Positions 9,368-18,270 of a DNA stretch of 64,000 bases are shown here, piece by piece. The notes beneath the pieces were generated by a model. That model was not told the DNA's origin. It made no database searches and worked only from the letters and a program-made list of their open reading frames with translations. This DNA comes from Pseudaestuariivita atlantica (lineage in GTDB: Bacteria; Pseudomonadota; Alphaproteobacteria; Rhodobacterales; Rhodobacteraceae): contig NZ_AQQZ01000006.1 of assembly GCF_001205715.1 (NCBI RefSeq), forward strand, positions 124,001-188,000, written 5' to 3'. Positions within the stretch are counted from its first letter, which is position 1. Each line of letters opens with the position of its first letter. A program made the position numbers and the translations under genes.

Positions 9368-9403
9368 GATGCGCCCTCATATCCCGGACGGTGCACCAAG
9401 GCA

Positions 9404-9424
9404 TGTGGATAACCCTGTGAACAA
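9404..9424 (-). promoter_or_regulatory. Two DnaA-box-like 9-mers upstream of ntrY
   Basis: On the minus strand, TTATCCACA (9404-9412) is the exact consensus DnaA box, and 12 bases away TTGTTCACA (9416-9424) is a near match. Both lie in the 130-base ntrC-ntrY gap, 37-57 bases before the ntrY start. No AT-rich unwinding region or further boxes are nearby, so this would be a regulatory site rather than an origin. Function is inferred. Confidence 0.4.
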
Positions 9425-9497
9425 CCGCCGCAAACCGCCATTTTCCGTGATCTTTCGCCGGGGTGTGTCCCCCGCGCGCCACGGTTCTGTTGCGTTA

Positions 9498-10871
9498 TTA
9501 CATCAATTTGCGGCGGCGTGTCACGGAAATATCGAGGTCGTTGATCTTTTTTCTGAGCGTATTGCGGTTGATTCCCAGCAATTCGGCGCATTTGATCTGG
9601 TTCCCGCCGGTGGCGTCGAGCGAGATTTCGATCAGGGGCGCTTCGACCTCGCGCAGGATTCGCGCGTAAAGGCCCGGCGGCGGCATCATCGCGCCGTGCA
9701 GGTCGAAATAGCGCCGCAAATGCCGCGCGATGGAGGCCGACAGCTTCTCGGTATCGATCGAGGTGCCGGTCAGGACGGGTTCGGTTTCGGGCTGGTGTCC
9801 CAGCACCGCCTCCACCTCGGCCCGCGTGATTTCTTCGGACCGGGCGGTGAGGCCAAGGCGGCGGATGGCGTTTTCAAGCTGGCGCACGTTGCCGGGCCAT
9901 GAATACTGGCGAACCAGTTCGCCCGCATCCTCGGACAGCCAGCGGCGCGGCATGCCCTCGCGTTCGGCGCGTGACAGGAAGTGTTCGGCCAGAAGTCCGA
10001 TATCGTCGATCCGTTCGCGCAGCGCGGGCACGTGCAGCACCGCGCCGGACAGGCGGTAATAGAGGTCCTGCCGCATGCCGCCTTCCTCGATGGCGTTGTT
10101 CAGGTCGGCCTGCGAGGTCGCCATGAAACGCGGCACCTGTTCATCCAGCCCGTCCATCATGCGCACGATGCGCGCCTGCAGGTCGTCGCCGATATCGCCG
10201 ATCTCCTCGATCAGGATGGTGCCGCCGCGGGCCTTGGCCAGCACCCGCGCGGGGCCTTCCAGTTCCTGCAGGTCGGCGCCGGTGACGGTGACGAAGGGCA
10301 GCGTGCGGCGGTCGGAGAAGTCGTGGATCGCCCGCGCGATCAGGGACTTGCCGGTGCCGGACTCGCCGGTGATCAGCACGGACATGTCGGTGTTCATCAC
10401 CCGCGCGACAAGGCGGTAGAGCGCCTGCATCGCGGGCGTCTTGCCCACCAGCGGCAATTCGTCCGGTTCGGCGGGCACGTCGTCCACCGGCGTGGAAGCG
10501 CGCGTGTGGCGGTTCTCCAGCGCCTTCGAGGTGCGCTTCATCAGGTCCGGCAGGTCGAAGGGCTTGGGCAGGTAGTCATAGGCCTCGGCCTCGGCCGCCT
10601 GGATCGCCGTCATGATCGTGTTCTGGGCCGAGATGACGATCACCGGCAGTTGCGGGCGGTCCTGCTTGATCTTGGGCAGCATCTCCAGCCCGTTGCCGTC
10701 GGGCATCATCACGTCCGAGATGACGACATCGCCCTTCCCCTCGCTCACCCAGCGCATCAGCGTCGTCAGCGACGACGTGGCGTGGACCTTGCACCCGGCG
10801 CGGGTCAGCGCCTGGGTCAGAACTGTTCGGATCGTGCGGTCGTCATCGGCGACAAGTACGGTGCCGTCCAT
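9498..10871 (-). CDS. ntrC: Nitrogen regulation response regulator NtrC
   Basis: Activator of nitrogen-limitation genes, phosphorylated by NtrB. The 457 residues comprise a receiver domain (phospho-acceptor Asp53, Lys103), an AAA+ domain (Walker A GESGTGKS at 169-176) and a Fis-type DNA-binding helix-turn-helix ([20 protein letters not shown]). The GAFTGA loop is missing: the region reads [20 protein letters not shown] (198-217), several residues shorter than in enteric NtrC, and the Walker B acid pair is Glu-Glu (ILIEEIGD) instead of Asp-Glu. R. capsulatus NtrC likewise lacks GAFTGA and works with sigma-70 polymerase. ATG 10871, three bases after ntrB. Confidence 0.96.
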   Translation of the reverse strand: MDGTVLVADDDRTIRTVLTQALTRAGCKVHATSSLTTLMRWVSEGKGDVVISDVMMPDGNGLEMLPKIKQDRPQLPVIVISAQNTIMTAIQAAEAEAYDYLPKPFDLPDLMKRTSKALENRHTRASTPVDDVPAEPDELPLVGKTPAMQALYRLVARVMNTDMSVLITGESGTGKSLIARAIHDFSDRRTLPFVTVTGADLQELEGPARVLAKARGGTILIEEIGDIGDDLQARIVRMMDGLDEQVPRFMATSQADLNNAIEEGGMRQDLYYRLSGAVLHVPALRERIDDIGLLAEHFLSRAEREGMPRRWLSEDAGELVRQYSWPGNVRQLENAIRRLGLTARSEEITRAEVEAVLGHQPETEPVLTGTSIDTEKLSASIARHLRRYFDLHGAMMPPPGLYARILREVEAPLIEISLDATGGNQIKCAELLGINRNTLRKKINDLDISVTRRRKLM

Positions 10872-10874
10872 GGC

Positions 10875-11951
10875 TTAGCGCTCCTTGGGGTTGGGGCCCT
10901 TGGCCCGTGGGAGAGAGATGCGGAACACGGTGCGTCCCGGCACCGAGTCGACGGAAATCCATCCGTCGTGGTCCTCGATGATCTTCGACACCAGCGCGAG
11001 GCCCAGCCCGGTGCCGTTTTCGCGGCCCGACACGAAAGGGTCGAAGATGTCGTCGCGGATCGCGGGCGGCAGGCCCGGCCCGTCATCGATGATTTCCACC
11101 TGCAGCGGCAGCGACCGGCCGCGCCCGTCGGACCGGCGCAGGCGGAAGGAATGTTCGAAATAGGTGTGCAGGCGGATCGTGCCCTTGCCGCCGGGTGCGG
11201 CCTCGGACGCGTTTTTCAGGAGGTTCAGGACGACCTGCAACAGCTGGTCGGGATCGCCAAGGGCGGGCGGCAGCGAGGGGTCGTAATCCTCGACGATCTT
11301 CATGTTCGCACCAAAACCCAGCAGCGCCGAGCGCCGCGCGCGGTCGAGCACGTCGTGGATGTTCACGTCCTGCCGGTCGGGGGGCGAGAGGTTGCCGAAC
11401 TGCTCCACCTGTTCCAGCAGCTTCAGGATGCGGCGGGTTTCGGCCACGATCAGGTCGGTCAGTTCGAGATCGCCGTTAGACAGGTTCATTGACAGAAGTT
11501 GCGCCGCGCCGGTGATCCCGGCGAGCGGGTTCTTGATTTCATGCGCCAGCATCTCGGCCATGCCGATGGCCGATTTCGCGGCCCCGCGCACCGTGTGGTT
11601 CTGGGTCATGCGGCCCGCAAGTTCGCGGGGCGAGATGATCAGCAGGATATGGTCGGGCGCACCAAGGACCGGTGCGATCTGCAACGTGCAATAGACCGGC
11701 GGGCGGTCGCCCGTGCCGATTTCCACGTCGTTCACGAAAAGCGGCGTCTCGTTCAGCCGCACCCGCGTCAGCGCCTCGTCAAGCGCGGCATCGACGGCCA
11801 GCCGGTCCCAGACGGGCTGGCCCTGCAGCGCCTTGGCCGAGGCGTTCAGGAAATCCTCGGCCGCGGGGTTGAGATCGGCGATGTTCTCGTCCGGGTCGAC
11901 GATCAGCGCGGGCACGGGCAGCGATTGCCAGATATCTCCCAGCCGACTCAT
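10875..11951 (-). CDS. ntrB: Nitrogen regulation sensor kinase NtrB
   Basis: Cytoplasmic histidine kinase/phosphatase that reads PII status and phosphorylates NtrC. The 358 residues have a PAS domain (about 5-110), a HisKA domain with His137 (MLAHEIKNPLAG) and a HATPase_c domain with DDGPGLP and NGTGLGLALV. The start ATG overlaps the dusB stop (ATGA, 11948-11951), and ntrC begins three bases after its stop. No transmembrane segment is seen. Confidence 0.96.
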   Translation of the reverse strand: MSRLGDIWQSLPVPALIVDPDENIADLNPAAEDFLNASAKALQGQPVWDRLAVDAALDEALTRVRLNETPLFVNDVEIGTGDRPPVYCTLQIAPVLGAPDHILLIISPRELAGRMTQNHTVRGAAKSAIGMAEMLAHEIKNPLAGITGAAQLLSMNLSNGDLELTDLIVAETRRILKLLEQVEQFGNLSPPDRQDVNIHDVLDRARRSALLGFGANMKIVEDYDPSLPPALGDPDQLLQVVLNLLKNASEAAPGGKGTIRLHTYFEHSFRLRRSDGRGRSLPLQVEIIDDGPGLPPAIRDDIFDPFVSGRENGTGLGLALVSKIIEDHDGWISVDSVPGRTVFRISLPRAKGPNPKER

Positions 11952-12967
11952 GCGGCGTGCCTCTGGCCGGTGAGCGCCGCGTCGAGGTTGGCAATCACGG
12001 CGGAGGGCTCGCGGGAGGTCAGGACCTCGCGCCGCAACCCGGCGGGCGTCCCTGCCCGGTCCATGTACCAGCCAAGATGCTTGCGCGCGACGCGCAGGCC
12101 AAGGTCGCGCCCGTAGAAGTCGAGCATCGCCTCGTAATGGCCCGCCACCATGTCCACCAGCGCCGCACCTTCCGGGATCGCGGGCGCGGGCGTGCCATGC
12201 AGCGCGTGCGAGACCTCGGCCACCGTCCAGGGCGCGCCCTGCGCCCCCCGCCCGATCATCACGCCCGCCGCGCTCGAGGCGGCAAGCGCGGCGCGGGCGC
12301 TGGCGGTGTCGGTGATGTCGCCGTTGGCGATGACCGGGATCGACACGGCCTCCGTCACGGCAGAGATCGCGGCCCAGTCGGCGCGGCCCTTGTAGAACTG
12401 GCAGCGGGTGCGCCCGTGGATCACCAGCATGCGGATGCCCGCCGCCTCGGCCCGGCGGGCGATGTCGGGGGCATTGAGGCTGTCGTCGTCCCAACCCAGT
12501 CGCATCTTGAGCGTCACCGGCACGTCCACCGCGCCCACCACGGCCTCGATCAGCGTCAGCGCGTGGTCGGGATCGCGCATCAGGGCCGACCCGGAATAGC
12601 CGCCCACCACCTTCTTTGCGGGGCAGCCCATGTTGATGTCGATCACCGCCGCGCCCATGTCGGCGACCAGCCGCGCGGCCTCGGCCATCCAGTGGGCCTC
12701 GCGCCCGGCCAGCTGGACCGAGGTCAGGCCCGTGCCGCCCAGTTCTGCCCGTTCGCGGGTGCCGCGCCGGGCCTGAACCATCTCCTGGCTGGCCACCATC
12801 TCGGACACGGTCAGGCCCGCACCGAAGGACGCGACCAGTTGCCGGAACGGCAAGTCGGTGATCCCCGAAAGCGGTGCCAGAACAACCGGCGGGTCAACAA
12901 GATGTGGGCCGAGCGCCAGGCTCAAATGCTTATTCCTTGTGCAATTTGCCCCAGAGGTAGGGGTCAT
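11948..12967 (-). CDS. dusB: tRNA-dihydrouridine synthase DusB (NifR3)
   Basis: FMN enzyme reducing uridine to dihydrouridine in tRNA; known in Rhodobacter as nifR3, the first gene of the nifR3-ntrB-ntrC operon. The 339-residue product shows VVLAPLSGITDLPFR (start of the TIM barrel), the active-site block DINMGCPAKKV, MRLGWDD, VIHGRTRCQFYKG and VMIGRGAQG. ATG at 12967 is chosen; a downstream TTG near the LSLALG segment is an alternative. It overlaps ntrB by ATGA and is divergent from ispDF. Confidence 0.95.
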   Translation of the reverse strand: MTPTSGANCTRNKHLSLALGPHLVDPPVVLAPLSGITDLPFRQLVASFGAGLTVSEMVASQEMVQARRGTRERAELGGTGLTSVQLAGREAHWMAEAARLVADMGAAVIDINMGCPAKKVVGGYSGSALMRDPDHALTLIEAVVGAVDVPVTLKMRLGWDDDSLNAPDIARRAEAAGIRMLVIHGRTRCQFYKGRADWAAISAVTEAVSIPVIANGDITDTASARAALAASSAAGVMIGRGAQGAPWTVAEVSHALHGTPAPAIPEGAALVDMVAGHYEAMLDFYGRDLGLRVARKHLGWYMDRAGTPAGLRREVLTSREPSAVIANLDAALTGQRHAA

Positions 12968-13084
12968 TTGACATAGTAGCAATGCAACGGGTGCGGAGCT
13001 TACGGGTTTATCGGGGGACTTGCTCAAAAATTGTGCAGCGCCCTTCGGATTGCGTGAATGATGGGAATATCCTACCAACGCGCC

Positions 13085-14227
13085 ATGACCGACACGCCAC
13101 GGACCGCCGCCCTGATCGTCGCCGCCGGGCGCGGGCGCCGCGCCGGTGGCCCCGTGCCGAAACAGTGGCAGGATATCGCGGGCGCGCGGGTGGCGGACTG
13201 GACGGTGGCGCGGTTCCGGGCGCATCCCCGGATCGGGCGCATCGTGCTGGTCATCCATCCCGACGACGAGGCCGAGGCCGCCGCGATCCCCGGCATCCTG
13301 ACGGTGCATGGCGGGGAGACGCGGGACGCCTCGGTCCGCGCCGGGCTGGAGGCGTTGCGCGAAGGGCCGGAGACGCAGGTGCTGATCCACGACGTGGCGC
13401 GCTGCACGGTGCCGGACGCGGTGATCGACGCGGTGATCGACGCGCTGGACACCCATGTCGGTGCCGCCCCCGGCCTGCCGGTGAGCGACGCGCTGTGGGC
13501 GGTCGCCGACGGGCGGATCGAGGGCACGCGCGACCGCACGGGACTCTACCGCGCGCAGACGCCGCAAGGCTTTCACCTTGATGCGATCCTTGCCGCACAT
13601 GCCGCGCATCCCGGCGGCGCGGCGGATGACGTCGAGGTCGCCCGCGCGGCAGGTCTGGACGTGGCGGCGGTTCCGGGCGATGAAGCGAACCTGAAGATCA
13701 CGGCCCCCGGCGATTTCGCCCGCGCGGCAGAGATACTGGGAGACAGGATGGACATCCGGCTGGGCAACGGGTTCGACGTGCACCGCTTCGGTCCAGGGGA
13801 TCGCGTGACGCTGTGCGGCGTGGACGTGCCGCATGATCGCGGGCTTCAGGGCCATTCCGACGCCGATGTGGGCCTGCACACGATCACCGACGCGATCTAT
13901 GGCGCGCTGGCCGAAGGTGACATCGGGCGCCATTTCCCGCCCTCCGATCCGCAATGGAAGGGCGCCGACAGCACCGTTTTCCTGCGCCATGCCGGGGAGT
14001 TGGCGGCAAGCCGCGGCTATCGCATCGCCAATGTCGACCTGACGCTGATCTGCGAGCGACCCAAGATCGGGCCGCATGCCGGTGCGATGCAGGCGCGCGT
14101 AGCCGAGGTGCTGGGGATCGAGCCGGGCCGCGTGTCGGTCAAGGCCACCACCTCTGAACGGCTGGGATTTACCGGACGCGAGGAAGGCATCGCCGCCATG
14201 GGCACCGTCGCGCTGGTGGCGGCATGA
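13085..14227 (+). CDS. ispDF: Bifunctional IspD/IspF (MEP pathway)
   Basis: Fused enzyme: CDP-methylerythritol synthase (IspD, about residues 1-220) and 2-C-methyl-D-erythritol 2,4-cyclodiphosphate synthase (IspF, about 222-380), catalysing steps three and five of non-mevalonate isoprenoid synthesis. IspD shows [13 protein letters not shown] and VLIHDVARC. IspF shows [10 protein letters not shown] (metal ligands Asp231, His233), [23 protein letters not shown] and [13 protein letters not shown]. The ATG at 13085 fits homologs better than one at 13058. Overlaps pgpA by ATGA. The fusion is typical of alphaproteobacteria. Confidence 0.96.
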   Translation: MTDTPRTAALIVAAGRGRRAGGPVPKQWQDIAGARVADWTVARFRAHPRIGRIVLVIHPDDEAEAAAIPGILTVHGGETRDASVRAGLEALREGPETQVLIHDVARCTVPDAVIDAVIDALDTHVGAAPGLPVSDALWAVADGRIEGTRDRTGLYRAQTPQGFHLDAILAAHAAHPGGAADDVEVARAAGLDVAAVPGDEANLKITAPGDFARAAEILGDRMDIRLGNGFDVHRFGPGDRVTLCGVDVPHDRGLQGHSDADVGLHTITDAIYGALAEGDIGRHFPPSDPQWKGADSTVFLRHAGELAASRGYRIANVDLTLICERPKIGPHAGAMQARVAEVLGIEPGRVSVKATTSERLGFTGREEGIAAMGTVALVAA

Positions 14228-14712
14228 TCGCGCAGGTGATCTGCACCTTCGGCGGCGTCGGCCACCTGCGCCCCGCATCCGGCACGTGGGGATCGCTGGC
14301 CGCGCTGGCCGCGGCATGGGTGATCGCGACGCTGACGGGGTTCTGGGGGCTGGTCTTCTGGACCGTCGTGGTCGTCTTCGCGGGTCTGGGCGCGATCCTG
14401 TCCTATGCCGAACCGGGCGCGGACGTGGACCGCTCCGAGATCGTGATCGACGAGGTGGCGGGCCAGTGGATCGCGCTGTTGCCTGTGGTCTACGGGGCGA
14501 ACGCGGCGGGCGCGCCGCTGCTGGCGCTCTGGCCCGGCTGGGTGGCGGCCTTCGTGCTGTTCAGGCTGTTCGACATCGTCAAGATCGGGCCGGTCGGCTG
14601 GGCGGACCGGCGCAAGGACGCCGTGGGCGTGATGCTCGACGACGTGATCGCGGGCCTCTTCGCGGCGATCGGCGTGCTGGCCCTCGCCGCGCTGGCGCAC
14701 GGGCTGGCATGA
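14224..14712 (+). CDS. pgpA: Phosphatidylglycerophosphatase A
   Basis: Membrane lipid phosphatase that dephosphorylates phosphatidylglycerol phosphate. The 162 residues have the PgpA motifs GSWGSLAAL-like near the N-terminus ([10 protein letters not shown]), [10 protein letters not shown] (about 80-89), [17 protein letters not shown] and DDVIAGL, with four hydrophobic segments. Sandwiched between ispDF and cinA with ATGA overlaps at both ends, so the three genes form one translationally coupled operon. Confidence 0.94.
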   Translation: MIAQVICTFGGVGHLRPASGTWGSLAALAAAWVIATLTGFWGLVFWTVVVVFAGLGAILSYAEPGADVDRSEIVIDEVAGQWIALLPVVYGANAAGAPLLALWPGWVAAFVLFRLFDIVKIGPVGWADRRKDAVGVMLDDVIAGLFAAIGVLALAALAHGLA

Positions 14713-15191
14713 GCACCCGCGCGCTGGCCTCCCGCATCCTCGACGCCGCGCGGGCGCAGGGCGTGACGGTGACCGCCGCCGAAAGCTGCACCGCGGGCAT
14801 GGTGGCGGCGGCGCTGACCGATCCCGCGGGCGCCTCGGCCATGTTCGAGCGCGGGTTCGTCACCTACAGCAACGTCGCCAAGGTCGAGATGGTGGGCGTG
14901 TCGCCCGCCACGCTCGACGCGCATGGCGCGGTGTCCGAAGAGGTCGCGGCCGAGATGGCCCAAGGCGCGCGTGACCGCGCGGGCGCGGCATGGGCGGTCG
15001 CGATCAGCGGGATCGCCGGGCCCGGCGGGTCGGATTTCAAACCCGAGGGGCGCGTCTGTTTTGCGCTGGCGGGCGCAGGTGGCACATCGACACGCACCAT
15101 CGATTACGGCGCGCTGGGCCGCGACGGCGTGCGCCGCGCGGCGACGGATCACGCGCTGCGCCTGCTTCTGGGCGCGCTCGAAGGGCGCTAG
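14709..15191 (+). CDS. pncC: CinA C-terminal family protein (NMN amidohydrolase PncC)
   Basis: Stand-alone CinA C-terminal domain, which deamidates nicotinamide mononucleotide in NAD recycling. The 160 residues include the active-site block VTAAESCTAGMVAAALTD, FVTYSNVAKVEMVGV and the glycine-rich ISGIAGPGGSDFKPEG. It lacks the N-terminal MoCF domain of full CinA, as is common in alphaproteobacteria. Coupled to pgpA by ATGA. Its stop codon shares the palindrome CTAG (15188-15191) with the stop of the convergent PrpD-like gene. Confidence 0.93.
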   Translation: MSTRALASRILDAARAQGVTVTAAESCTAGMVAAALTDPAGASAMFERGFVTYSNVAKVEMVGVSPATLDAHGAVSEEVAAEMAQGARDRAGAAWAVAISGIAGPGGSDFKPEGRVCFALAGAGGTSTRTIDYGALGRDGVRRAATDHALRLLLGALEGR

Positions 15192-16531
15192 GCCGCCTTC
15201 CCGTCCCCATTCTCGCCCTTGGTCAGCAGGGTCGCGAACTGCGTCGGCGACACCGCCGCCACGACGCGGCGGCGCAGGGTGTTGGACTTGTCGGTCCCGA
15301 TGAGGCTCGCGGATTTCGACTGGATGCGGCGGGTGCGCTGCGCCAGCGTCATCGGCTTTTCAAGGTCGCCGAACGCGGTCTCCTGCGTTCCGCCCTGCCG
15401 GGTCAGGATCACGCGGGCCTGCATCTCGGTCAGGGTGTCGTCGGCGGTGACGTGCACGCGGTCGTAGAACGCCATGACCCGCGGATCCTGCGCCATGGCG
15501 GTCGAGAACGTGTCCAGCCGCGCGGTGCCATGTCCCAGCAGCGCCAGCGCCGTGACGCCCGCGTAGCTGAATTTCAGCTCCAGCCCGGTGCGCGGCGCGG
15601 GCTTGGCGCACACGCTCAGCCAGCGGGGATGCACGGCGATGTCGATACGCGCGACCTCGGACGGGTCGGGGTTGGGCAGTTCGGCAAGCGCTTCGAGCGT
15701 GGCGTGCAGACCGTGGCAGCAGGCGTGGAACTTGTGCTGGACGCGCGGCAGGCGCCAGTCGGTGCCAAGCCCGTCGAACGCCGTCATGTCGGCCGCGCCG
15801 TGATGCGTTGCCCCGAACCCCAGCGGACCGTCGAGCCCGGCGGGATCGGGTTGCAGGCCGTGGGCGACCAGCAGCGCCGCCTCTACCCCGTTCGACGCCG
15901 CGTTCCCGGCATTCAGCGGTTTGCCCATGGTGCCGAACTGCGATTTCAGCCCCGAGGCGCGGGTGGCGACCAGCCCGAAACAGCAGGCCATCTGGTCGGC
16001 GTCGAACTTGAGGAGCCGTCCTGCCGCCGCCGCCGCGCCGAAGGCCCCGGCGGTGGCCGTCTGGTGAAAGCCAACCTGGTAATGCGCCCGCCCGAGCCAC
16101 AGGCCGACCGCGATGGAGGCCTCCATCCCCACCAGCGCCGCTTCCTGGAAGGCGTGGCCCGACACCGCCGAGCGTTGCGCCATGGCAAGTGCCGCCGGGA
16201 TCACCGCGACCGACGGGTGGCCGATGTGGTCGAAATGGGTGTCGTCGTAATCCAGCGCGTGGCTGATCGTGCCGTTGGCAAGGGCCGCGGCGCGCGCCGG
16301 AAGGCGCGGTCCATGGATCACCTGTGCCTGCGGTGCGCCGCCTTCCTCGACCACCATGGCGCGCACGCGGCGCGACACGGGTTCATCGGTCCCGGCCAGC
16401 GCCACGCTGACCCAATCCTGCAGCGACAGTTGAAAGACGGCACGCACGGCATGGGGTATGTCGCGCCCCGACTGGTTCGCGACGAAACGCGCCAAGAGCC
16501 GCGTGGCATCACCCGCGTCCCCGCCCGTCAT
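15188..16531 (-). CDS. MmgE/PrpD family protein
   Basis: Member of the MmgE/PrpD fold, which includes 2-methylcitrate dehydratase, cis-aconitate decarboxylase and iminodisuccinate epimerase; the substrate here is not determined. The 447 residues show the family signatures LANGTISHALDYDDTH (about 86-101), GHPSVAVIPAALA, VGFHQTATAGAFGAAAAAG and FGTMGKPLNAGNAA. No methylcitrate-cycle genes adjoin it, so a propionate role is not supported by context. ATG at 16531; convergent with cinA. Confidence 0.9.
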   Translation of the reverse strand: MTGGDAGDATRLLARFVANQSGRDIPHAVRAVFQLSLQDWVSVALAGTDEPVSRRVRAMVVEEGGAPQAQVIHGPRLPARAAALANGTISHALDYDDTHFDHIGHPSVAVIPAALAMAQRSAVSGHAFQEAALVGMEASIAVGLWLGRAHYQVGFHQTATAGAFGAAAAAGRLLKFDADQMACCFGLVATRASGLKSQFGTMGKPLNAGNAASNGVEAALLVAHGLQPDPAGLDGPLGFGATHHGAADMTAFDGLGTDWRLPRVQHKFHACCHGLHATLEALAELPNPDPSEVARIDIAVHPRWLSVCAKPAPRTGLELKFSYAGVTALALLGHGTARLDTFSTAMAQDPRVMAFYDRVHVTADDTLTEMQARVILTRQGGTQETAFGDLEKPMTLAQRTRRIQSKSASLIGTDKSNTLRRRVVAAVSPTQFATLLTKGENGDGKAA

Positions 16532-16632
16532 GAGCTTCCTCCCTTGGTTCCCGCGCAGAACGTAGCGCATCCCGGCGCGGCAGGAAGGAAAAAGATCACG
16601 GATTGGTGAGGGGTTGCGACGCGATGCCGCAA

Positions 16633-17079
16633 TCAGCTTCCGTAAAGCTCCGCCGCGCGCCGTTCGAAGGCCCGCACGATCCGCTGCATCGCGTCGTTGA
16701 AGACCACGCCGATGATGCCCTGCAGCACGGCGTTCTTGAATTCGAAATCCACGAAGAAGTCGACCTCGACCCCGCCGTCCACATCGCGGAAGGCCCAGGT
16801 CGATTCCATGTAGCGGAACGGCCCGTCGAGGTATTCGGTCTTGATCGTCGTGGTTTCCGGCATCAGGAGCACGCGGCTGCCAAAGCGTTCGCGGAACACC
16901 TTGAAGGAGATCACGAGGTCGGCCAGCACCTCTTCGCCCTCGGGCACGGGCTTGCGCGACCGGATGCGCGCGGCCGCGCACCACGGCAGGAACTCGGGGT
17001 AGCGCGCGACATCGGCGACAAGCTCGTACATCTGCCTTGCGGTATAGGGCAGCGTCCGCGTTTCGGAATGGGTCGGCAT
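16633..17079 (-). CDS. Type II toxin-antitoxin RatA / COQ10-like START-domain protein
   Basis: SRPBCC/START fold protein of the COQ10/RatA group. COQ10 homologs bind ubiquinone; E. coli RatA affects ribosome association, so the family name is functionally ambiguous. The 148 residues show ARQMYELVADVARYPEFLPWC, DLVISFKVFRERFGSRV and the ending VFNDAMQRIVRAFERRAAELYG. ATG at 17079 gives the expected N-terminus (MPTHSETRTLPY). Divergent from hpt. A quinone-chaperone role is the likelier one in alphaproteobacteria. Confidence 0.9.
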   Translation of the reverse strand: MPTHSETRTLPYTARQMYELVADVARYPEFLPWCAAARIRSRKPVPEGEEVLADLVISFKVFRERFGSRVLLMPETTTIKTEYLDGPFRYMESTWAFRDVDGGVEVDFFVDFEFKNAVLQGIIGVVFNDAMQRIVRAFERRAAELYGS

Positions 17080-17152
17080 CGGCACCTGATTTCGCGTGAC
17101 TGTGGGCGGCGATGTCGTATCTTGCGCCGGAAAAATCAAGGGAAATGGACCG

Positions 17153-17689
17153 ATGGCCGCAGCCTACGAGATTGACCAGATGATTTCGGCCAAGGCGATC
17201 GCGGCCCGGATCGAGGCGCTGGCGCGCGAGATCGAGCGCGAGTTCGCGGGCACGACCAAGCTGGTGGTGGTGGGGCTGTTGCGCGGCTCCTTCGTCTTCA
17301 TCGCGGACCTCGTGCGCGAACTCGACCTGCCGGTGGAGGTCGATTTCCTCGAGGCGTCGTCTTACGGCGACGGCATGGAATCGAGCCGCGAGGTGCGCAT
17401 CCTGAAGGACCTGCGCGGCGCGATCGAGGGGCGCGACGTGCTGGTGGTGGAGGATATCGTCGACACCGGCTTCACGCTGCACCATGTCACGAACCTGCTG
17501 AAATCGCGCGGCCCCGCGCGGATGAAGACCATCGCGCTTCTCGACAAGCCGTCGCGGAGGGAGGTCGACATCCGCGCCGACTGGACCGGGTTCGAGATCC
17601 CGGATGAATTCGTCGTGGGCTACGGCATCGATTACGCCCAGCGAAACCGCAACCTGCCCTTCATCGGCAAGGTGCGGTTCACCGCCTGA
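17153..17689 (+). CDS. hpt: Hypoxanthine phosphoribosyltransferase
   Basis: Purine salvage enzyme converting hypoxanthine (and guanine) plus PRPP to IMP (GMP). The 178-residue length is typical. The PRPP-binding loop [14 protein letters not shown] lies at about residues 96-109; [14 protein letters not shown] (39-52) and [10 protein letters not shown] (65-74) are the other family blocks. ATG at 17153 is preceded by AAGGGAAA and matches homolog starts. Divergent from the START-domain gene. Confidence 0.93.
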   Translation: MAAAYEIDQMISAKAIAARIEALAREIEREFAGTTKLVVVGLLRGSFVFIADLVRELDLPVEVDFLEASSYGDGMESSREVRILKDLRGAIEGRDVLVVEDIVDTGFTLHHVTNLLKSRGPARMKTIALLDKPSRREVDIRADWTGFEIPDEFVVGYGIDYAQRNRNLPFIGKVRFTA

Positions 17690-17778
17690 CCCCGATCACA
17701 ATTCCGGCACCGCGATAGACCTGCGACAATCTGTCGTTACAGTGGCACGTATCTCAATTCTGCCGGGAGAGTGATTTC

Positions 17779-18258
17779 ATGACGTTTCGCACCATTACGA
17801 CCACCACCGCCGCGATCGGCATCGCCATCGCGACCGCCGCGTTTTCCGGAGGGCATGCCAGCCTCGAGGATCAGGCCATTGCCGCCCGCAACGCGGTGAT
17901 GACGCTGTACGGTTTCAACGCGGGCATCCTCGGTGGCATGGCCAAGGGTGACGTGGCCTATGACGCGGCCTCCGCGACGGCTGCTGCGCAGAACCTCGCC
18001 GCCGCCGCGAACATGTCCCAGATGCATTTCTGGCCCGAGGGCACGGACAATTTCGAGATGGAAGGCAAGACCCGCGCCAAGCCCGAGATCTGGTCCAATG
18101 CCGATGATTTCGCCACCAAGGTGAGCATGCTGGCCGATGCCGCGACAGCGCTGGCCGCGACGGCGGGTGACGGTCAGGCGGCGCTGGGTGCCGGGATGCA
18201 GGAGGTCGGCGCGGCCTGCGGTGCCTGCCACAAGGCCTATCGCGGCCCGCGCCTGTAA
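17779..18258 (+). CDS. Cytochrome c' (periplasmic, class II)
   Basis: Single-haem cytochrome of the c' family, a four-helix bundle often linked to NO binding. The 159 residues start with a Sec signal peptide ending near AFSGGHA, and the haem motif CGACHKAYR sits at the C-terminus (about 148-156), the hallmark of class II cytochromes. A good Shine-Dalgarno (GGGAGA) precedes ATG 17779. The diheme cytochrome gene follows after 12 bases, so the two are probably co-transcribed. Confidence 0.92.
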   Translation: MTFRTITTTTAAIGIAIATAAFSGGHASLEDQAIAARNAVMTLYGFNAGILGGMAKGDVAYDAASATAAAQNLAAAANMSQMHFWPEGTDNFEMEGKTRAKPEIWSNADDFATKVSMLADAATALAATAGDGQAALGAGMQEVGAACGACHKAYRGPRL

Positions 18259-18270
18259 CGCGCGCCCGTC

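Noticed and set aside
9404-9424. Origin of replication suggested by DnaA boxes
   Set aside because: Only two boxes, no AT-rich unwinding region and no origin-linked genes nearby.
15188-16531. Methylcitrate dehydratase PrpD
   Set aside because: Fold family matches, but no prpBC neighbours; the specific enzyme cannot be assigned.
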